Below, one piece after another: positions 6,169 through 10,223 of a stretch of 10,223 nt of DNA. The notes under the pieces were generated by a model, which made no database searches, was not told where the DNA came from, and worked only from the letters and a program-made list of their open reading frames with translations. Origin of the DNA: Calditrichia bacterium (lineage in GTDB: Bacteria; Calditrichota; Calditrichia; RBG-13-44-9). The number at the start of each line of letters is the position of its first letter. Position 1 is the first letter of the stretch. Made by a program: the position numbers and the translations under genes. The stretch spans positions 1 through 10,223 of the forward strand of contig JALXCH010000637.1 of the NCBI GenBank assembly GCA_026991005.1, in the 5' to 3' direction.

Positions 6169-6603
6169 AAAGGACTCTGCGAGCGGAAAAAAACTGCAAG
6201 GGATGTAAAATGGAGATTGCAGCATGAAGAATGCAATTATCCAAAATGAAATACATTGGGGGGTGAAACGCCGAATATGTCTCAGACTTTTGTTGCGGAA
6301 TGTTGGTCAGCATTTTTAATCGACCGGACCGTTTTCTTCTGTTTAACGCCAAGTAAACCGCACATCCGCCTATTTTTCGATTATAAAAAAATGAGAGAAA
6401 TTGCCCCACCTTTCTGGATCAAAGAAACATTCCAACTGAACAAGTCTGAAAAACGACGAGACAAACACAGCTTCATGAGTAATAAATCATATGGCAAAAT
6501 GAAGATTTAAGAAAATTGGTGCAAATACCCTATACCCCCTGCCTCTTCATAATTCCATCAATAATTAATCATATATAATTTTATTCATTCTGGAATTTTT
6601 TCC

Positions 6604-6631
6604 TTGACAATTTGGAAAAAATTTATATATT
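6604..6631 (+). promoter_or_regulatory. Sigma70-type promoter candidate for the hydrogenase operon
   Basis: A perfect TTGACA (6604-6609) is followed after 16 bases by TATATT (6626-6631); TATTTA at 6628 with 18 bases is an alternative. It is the best promoter match in the window and lies in an AT-rich tract just after the repeat field. It would give a leader of about 280 bases before the small-subunit gene. I see no sigma54-type -24/-12 element, which some uptake hydrogenase operons use. Confidence 0.5.
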
Positions 6632-6683
6632 TAATACGTGATATTTTGCAACATAAAAATAACATGTATGATGATTCTCCAAT

Positions 6684-6696
6684 TTACATCGTGTAA
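6684..6696. promoter_or_regulatory. Dyad TTACA-TCG-TGTAA in the hydrogenase leader
   Basis: This is a perfect 5-base inverted repeat with a 3-base centre, about 50 bases downstream of the promoter candidate. Its size suits a regulator binding site, although it matches no regulator consensus I can name with confidence; it is not an FNR box. A further imperfect hairpin follows at 6706-6736 (GCGA, CGAA pairing with TTCG, TCGC). The rest of the leader to 6908 holds nothing I recognise. Confidence 0.3.
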
Positions 6697-6920
6697 CCAA
6701 TCCTTGCGACGAATGCTACAATTACTTCGTGTTCGCTTCTATTAAATAAGCCTGAATTTCTCTGCATGGATATCTCGGACTGTGAGGAGAGAAGCCAGAA
6801 TTTGCATTTAAATTTATTTGTGATTTCGTGAACAATTTATGTTGAATTCGTTTTTGTCCTCAGGTTTGATATAGAAAGAATTACATTGACTTGGTCCTAT
6901 AAATAATCAAGGAGGTATCT

Positions 6921-8057
6921 ATGGTCGAGAAACCCCAAACCCTATGGGAGCAGATGCAATCGCAGGGATATTCACGGCGCGATTTTCTGCGTTTTTGCGC
7001 GTATATCACTGCGGCTGCCGGCATCCATGCCAGTGGGTTACCGAGCGTGGTGCGTGCTATGGAAACAAAACCACGCCCACCGGTAGTCTGGATGCATTTC
7101 CAGGAATGCACATGCTGCAGCGAATCGTTCATTCGTTCGGATCATCCCATTGTAGCGGATATTATCCTGGATAAAATCTCTCTGGATTACACGGAGACGT
7201 TGCAAGCAGCAGCGGGCGAGCAAGCGGAAAAATCGCTGCACGACACCATCACCAAATATCGCGGGCAGTACATCATGGCAGTAGAAGGTTCTGTTCCCAC
7301 CAAAGATGGGGGCATCTACTGCACCATTGGCGGTAAAACAGCTCTGGAGATAGTGAAAGAGGTTGCCGAAGGCGCCAAAGCCATTATTGCCTGGGGAAGC
7401 TGCGCATCGAACGGTTGTGTACAGTCCGCTAAACCCAATCCCACAGGTGCTACCCCCATTCACAAAATCATCACCAACAAACCCATTATTAAGGTTCCGG
7501 GTTGTCCTCCCATTGCCGAAGTGATGGCTGGTGTTATTGTCCACATTCTGGCCTTCGATCGCTTACCCCAATTAGATGGTCTGGGACGCCCCAAAGCGTT
7601 CTATTCCAAACGGGTGCACGATTCCTGCTATCGTCGTCCTTTCTACGATGCGGGCTTATTCGTGGAATCCTTCGACGATGAAAATGCCAAAAAAGGTTAC
7701 TGCCTGTACAAGATGGGATGCCGCGGTCCGGTAACGTACAACTCCTGCGCTATTATAAAATGGAACAATGGTGTGAGTTATCCCATTCAATCTGGTCACG
7801 GTTGTATTGGGTGCTCGGAGGAGAACTTCTGGGACAATGGCCCCTTCTATCAACATCTGGCTTCCTTCCCCGGATTTGGCATCGAAACCACAGCCGACAC
7901 CATTGGAACAGTGGTAGGAGCTGCCACAGCGGCTGGAATTGCCGCCCATGCTATTACCACAAATATTCGCAAACGCAAAATGATTAAAGAAGAGGTCGAA
8001 CATAGCCTGAAATATGATCAAATTAAACCTGCGAATCCGCAGGAAGGAGGTGAATAA
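6921..8057 (+). CDS. hyaA: [NiFe] hydrogenase small subunit, oxygen-tolerant group 1d type
   Basis: This 378-residue protein is the electron-transfer subunit of a membrane-bound uptake hydrogenase. A Tat signal (SRRDFLRF, 18-25) ends at about A46 (VVRA before METKPR). Proximal-cluster cysteines are C63, C65, C66, C161, C166 and C195. Subtracting 46 gives 17, 19, 20, 115, 120 and 149, exactly the six positions of E. coli hydrogenase-1, so the extra pair (C65, C166) that makes the [4Fe-3S] cluster is present. H233, C236, C261 and C267 fit the distal [4Fe-4S] cluster; C276, C295 and C298 with P288 fit the medial [3Fe-4S] cluster. A hydrophobic helix (about 327-347) followed by RKRK is the C-terminal membrane anchor. 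The start ATG has AAGGAGGT at 6909-6916. Its stop overlaps the large-subunit start by one base (TAATG), implying translational coupling. Confidence 0.97.
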   Translation: MVEKPQTLWEQMQSQGYSRRDFLRFCAYITAAAGIHASGLPSVVRAMETKPRPPVVWMHFQECTCCSESFIRSDHPIVADIILDKISLDYTETLQAAAGEQAEKSLHDTITKYRGQYIMAVEGSVPTKDGGIYCTIGGKTALEIVKEVAEGAKAIIAWGSCASNGCVQSAKPNPTGATPIHKIITNKPIIKVPGCPPIAEVMAGVIVHILAFDRLPQLDGLGRPKAFYSKRVHDSCYRRPFYDAGLFVESFDDENAKKGYCLYKMGCRGPVTYNSCAIIKWNNGVSYPIQSGHGCIGCSEENFWDNGPFYQHLASFPGFGIETTADTIGTVVGAATAAGIAAHAITTNIRKRKMIKEEVEHSLKYDQIKPANPQEGGE

Positions 8058-9775
8058 TGACAACAAGAATTGTCGTCGATCCCATAACCCGAATTGAGGG
8101 GCACCTCCGAATAGAGGCGGAGGTAAAAAATGGAAAGATTACCAATGCCTATTCTGCAGGCACCATGGTGAGAGGTTTCGAAATCATTTTGCGTGGTCGG
8201 GATCCTCGGGATGCCTGGGCGTTTACCGAACGAGTGTGCGGTGTTTGTACAACCGTGCACGCACTGGCTTCTGTGCGTACGGTGGAAAATGCCCTGGGTA
8301 TTGTCATCCCACCCAATGCCGAACTGGTGCGCAACCTCATGTTTGCGGCACAAAATGTCCAAGACCACGTCATTCATTTCTACCACTTACATGCTCTGGA
8401 CTGGGTCGATGTGGTCAGCGCATTGAAAGCAAATCCCAGCGAAACCTCGGCAATTGCCAAAAAGATTTCTAACTATCCAAAAAGCTCCCCCAAATATTTC
8501 AAGGATATTCAAACACGATTGAAAAAATTTGTGGAAAGTGGGCAGTTGGGAATTTTTGCCAATGGTTACTGGGGACATCCGGCGTATAAATTACCACCGG
8601 AAGTGAACCTGTTAGGTGTGGCACATTACCTGGAAGCGCTGGAATGGCAGAAGGAAATCATTAAAATTCACACCATATTGGGTGGTAAGAATCCGCATCC
8701 GCATTATCTGGTAGGTGGTGCACCATGCTCCATTAACACCGATGATGCCAATGCCCTCAATGCCGAGCGCCTGGCGTACATTGGCCGGTTGATTGATGAT
8801 GCCATCGAATTTGTGGAGCAGGTTTACATCCCCGATCTGCTGGCCATTGCTAGTTTCTATCCCGAATGGTTCAAAATTGGTGGTGGTTTACCCAATTATC
8901 TGGCTTACGGCGACCTGCCTACAAATGGATATAATGATCCTTCCAGCTTCAAGATGCCAAGGGGTGCCGTGCTGAATCGCAATTTGAATGAAGTGCATGA
9001 GGTTAAAGGAGATGACCCCGATCAGGTTCGCGAGTATGTCACCCACTCCTGGTACAAATATTCCCAAGGTGATGACAAATCCCTGCATCCCTGGGAGGGT
9101 GAAACGGAATTCAATTATACCGGCCCCAAACCGCCCTATGAACATTTGAATGTGGATGGGAAATATTCCTGGTTAAAGACTCCGCGCTGGAAAGATCATC
9201 CCATGGAAGTGGGTCCGCTGGCACGTATGGTGGTAGCCTATGCTTCGGGACATGAGGAAGTTCGCGAGGTGGTAAATGATGCACTGAAACGATTGAATGC
9301 CCCCATTACGGCATTATTCTCCACCCTGGGTCGTACCGCAGCCCGCGGACTGGAAGCAAAATTGGTGGTGCACTGGATGAAAGAATTCTACAATATGCTT
9401 ATCCAGAATATTAAAAACGGCGATACTCGCATGTTTAACGGGGAGAAATGGGATCCGGATACCTGGCCCAAAGAAGCGAAAGGTGTGGGATTAACTGAAG
9501 CTCCTCGCGGTGCTCTGGCTCACTGGATTGTAATTAAGGACAAAAAGATTGCCAACTATCAGCTGGTGGTGCCCACTACCTGGAATGCTTCCCCACGCGA
9601 CGCTCATGGTAAACGCTCTGCGTACGAAGCCTCGCTGCTGGATACGCCTATGGCCGATCCCCATCAGCCGCTGGAAATTCTGCGGACCATTCACTCCTTC
9701 GATCCCTGTCTGGCCTGCGCCGTCCACCTCTATGATCCCGATGGCAAGCAGGTAAACCAGATAAGCTTTATGTAG
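8057..9775 (+). CDS. hyaB: [NiFe] hydrogenase large (catalytic) subunit
   Basis: This 572-residue subunit splits H2 at a NiFe(CN)2CO site on the periplasmic side and is exported together with the Tat-carrying small subunit. Nickel ligands are C61 and C64 (RVCGVC, then H68) and C551 and C554 (DPCLAC). E14 of RIEGH matches the proton-transfer glutamate, and R484 in EAPRGALAHW lies 70 residues before the last cysteine, as in E. coli HyaB. The chain continues 15 residues beyond H557, the tail that a HyaD-type endopeptidase removes after nickel insertion; E. coli HyaB has a tail of the same length. It is slightly shorter than the E. coli protein. AGGAGGTG at 8045-8052 precedes the ATG. The cytochrome gene follows after 11 bases. 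No active-site residue appears to be missing. Confidence 0.97.
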   Translation: MTTRIVVDPITRIEGHLRIEAEVKNGKITNAYSAGTMVRGFEIILRGRDPRDAWAFTERVCGVCTTVHALASVRTVENALGIVIPPNAELVRNLMFAAQNVQDHVIHFYHLHALDWVDVVSALKANPSETSAIAKKISNYPKSSPKYFKDIQTRLKKFVESGQLGIFANGYWGHPAYKLPPEVNLLGVAHYLEALEWQKEIIKIHTILGGKNPHPHYLVGGAPCSINTDDANALNAERLAYIGRLIDDAIEFVEQVYIPDLLAIASFYPEWFKIGGGLPNYLAYGDLPTNGYNDPSSFKMPRGAVLNRNLNEVHEVKGDDPDQVREYVTHSWYKYSQGDDKSLHPWEGETEFNYTGPKPPYEHLNVDGKYSWLKTPRWKDHPMEVGPLARMVVAYASGHEEVREVVNDALKRLNAPITALFSTLGRTAARGLEAKLVVHWMKEFYNMLIQNIKNGDTRMFNGEKWDPDTWPKEAKGVGLTEAPRGALAHWIVIKDKKIANYQLVVPTTWNASPRDAHGKRSAYEASLLDTPMADPHQPLEILRTIHSFDPCLACAVHLYDPDGKQVNQISFM

Positions 9776-9786
9776 GAGGGCGAGCC

Positions 9787-10223
9787 ATGGCAAAACGAAA
9801 CATGACAGAATATTATGGGGTGTATGTGTGGGAATTGCCCGTTCGATTCTACCACTGGATTAACGCCCTCTGTATTGTGGTGCTCTCTATTACCGGTTAC
9901 CTCATCGGGAAACCTGTGGCTATCAGTAGCTCTTCCGAAGCCTCTTTTCAGTACTGGTTCGGCACAGTGCGCTTCATCCATTTCGCTTTCGCGTACATTT
10001 TCTTCTTCAACTTCCTGTACCGGATTTACTGGGGCTTTGTGGGAAATCGTTTCGCAAACTGGAAGAACTTTATCCCATATACAAAAGAGCAATGGAAGGA
10101 AATCTGGCACGTCATCTGTCTGGATATTCTCATGATCTGTAAAAAGCCCCTGAAGTCCGTTGGGCATAATGCGATGGCGGGATTTATTTATTTTCTAACC
10201 TTCCTGGCATTTCTCTTCCAGAC
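9787..10223 (+). CDS. hyaC: Ni/Fe-hydrogenase b-type cytochrome (partial, runs off window)
   Basis: The frame is open from ATG 9787 to the window end, giving 145 residues of a HyaC/HupC-family protein that usually has about 220-240. It takes electrons from the small subunit through two b hemes and reduces quinone in the cytoplasmic membrane. The N-terminus VWELPVRFYHWINA places H23 at the start of the first membrane helix (about 24-41). VRFIHFAFAYIFFFNFLYR (61-79) gives H65 and the second helix; the 42-residue distance between H23 and H65 equals that of known heme ligands in this family. GFVGNRFANW and the later GHN (126-128) are also family features. A third helix begins near 131 and is cut. 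The ribosome binding site GGAGGG is at 9775-9780. Accessory and maturation genes would be expected beyond the window. Confidence 0.95.
   Translation, partial: MAKRNMTEYYGVYVWELPVRFYHWINALCIVVLSITGYLIGKPVAISSSSEASFQYWFGTVRFIHFAFAYIFFFNFLYRIYWGFVGNRFANWKNFIPYTKEQWKEIWHVICLDILMICKKPLKSVGHNAMAGFIYFLTFLAFLFQ

Larger units (their letters stand above)
5191..6600. other. Gene-free stretch dominated by decayed dispersed repeats
   Basis: No reading frame here has a plausible ribosome binding site together with recognisable protein sequence. The stretch is AT-rich and full of short related pieces: CACAGA-type tracts (near 5278, 5602, 5686 and 5988), a CACGAAT array, a two-hairpin repeat in two copies and a 26-base motif in four copies, listed separately. 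From about 6210 to 6600 even these fade and I see nothing recognisable. It separates the radical SAM gene from the hydrogenase operon. Confidence 0.7.

Noticed and set aside
5939..6227. Two overlapping + strand open frames of about 90 codons
   Set aside because: Both read through the 26-base motif copies and CACAGA-type tracts in different frames, lack ribosome binding sites and resemble no protein.
6068..6409. Reverse-strand open frame of 113 codons
   Set aside because: It overlaps the same repeats and has no ribosome binding site or recognisable domain.
6256..6510. + strand open frame of 84 codons
   Set aside because: Its ATG sits next to GGGGGG without a proper ribosome binding spacing, the composition looks non-protein, and no motif is visible. 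A degraded gene cannot be fully excluded.
6766..6831. Possible 21-codon leader peptide before the hydrogenase
   Set aside because: No ribosome binding site and no attenuator structure after it.
7038..8386. Long reverse-strand frames opposite the hydrogenase genes
   Set aside because: They are antisense shadows of two clearly identified genes.

Overview
The window reads as a moderate-GC bacterial chromosome segment. Every confident gene lies on the + strand. The gene set suggests the FCB group (Calditrichota, Ignavibacteria or relatives): a secreted beta-helix/TonB-domain protein, a deoxyadenosine/deoxyguanosine-type nucleoside kinase, a GT4-like glycosyltransferase with a YYFPPMGGGGVQR start, and an unusual KamA-like radical SAM protein. 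This placement rests on protein flavour alone and is tentative.

Layout. (1) Bases 1-303 hold the possible last 23 codons of an upstream gene, then an AT-rich intergenic stretch with a weak promoter candidate. (2) Bases 304-3660 form a tight three-gene cluster: beta-helix/TonB-domain protein, deoxynucleoside kinase (2-base gap) and glycosyltransferase (17-base overlap). They are probably co-transcribed. (3) Bases 3661-3981 are a non-coding leader. It has a promoter-like pair whose spacer contains a perfect 14-bp palindrome, followed by a 137-bp imperfect palindrome and a smaller hairpin. (4) Bases 3982-5133 encode the KamA-like radical SAM protein, closed by a strong intrinsic terminator at 5161-5190. 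(5) Bases 5191-6600 contain no gene I can support and are largely a field of decayed dispersed repeats: a two-hairpin repeat in two copies, a 26-bp motif in four copies, and CACGAAT and CACAGA-type repeats. (6) Bases 6601-6920 carry a good promoter candidate and a leader of about 280 bases. (7) Bases 6921-10223 are the start of a membrane-bound [NiFe] uptake hydrogenase operon: Tat-exported small subunit, large subunit and b-type cytochrome. The cytochrome runs off the window end.

Function. The hydrogenase is the clearest system. The small subunit has six cysteines around the proximal cluster, with spacing identical to E. coli hydrogenase-1. This predicts a [4Fe-3S] cluster and an oxygen-tolerant group 1d enzyme that passes electrons from H2 through the cytochrome b to the quinone pool. 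The cluster at 304-3660 combines an envelope protein, nucleotide salvage and glycan synthesis without an obvious shared pathway.

The most unusual items are the KamA homologue, which appears to lack the segment carrying the pyridoxal-phosphate lysine; the long palindrome in its leader; the beta-helix/TonB fusion; and the repeat field. I did not find a clearly new multi-gene system.
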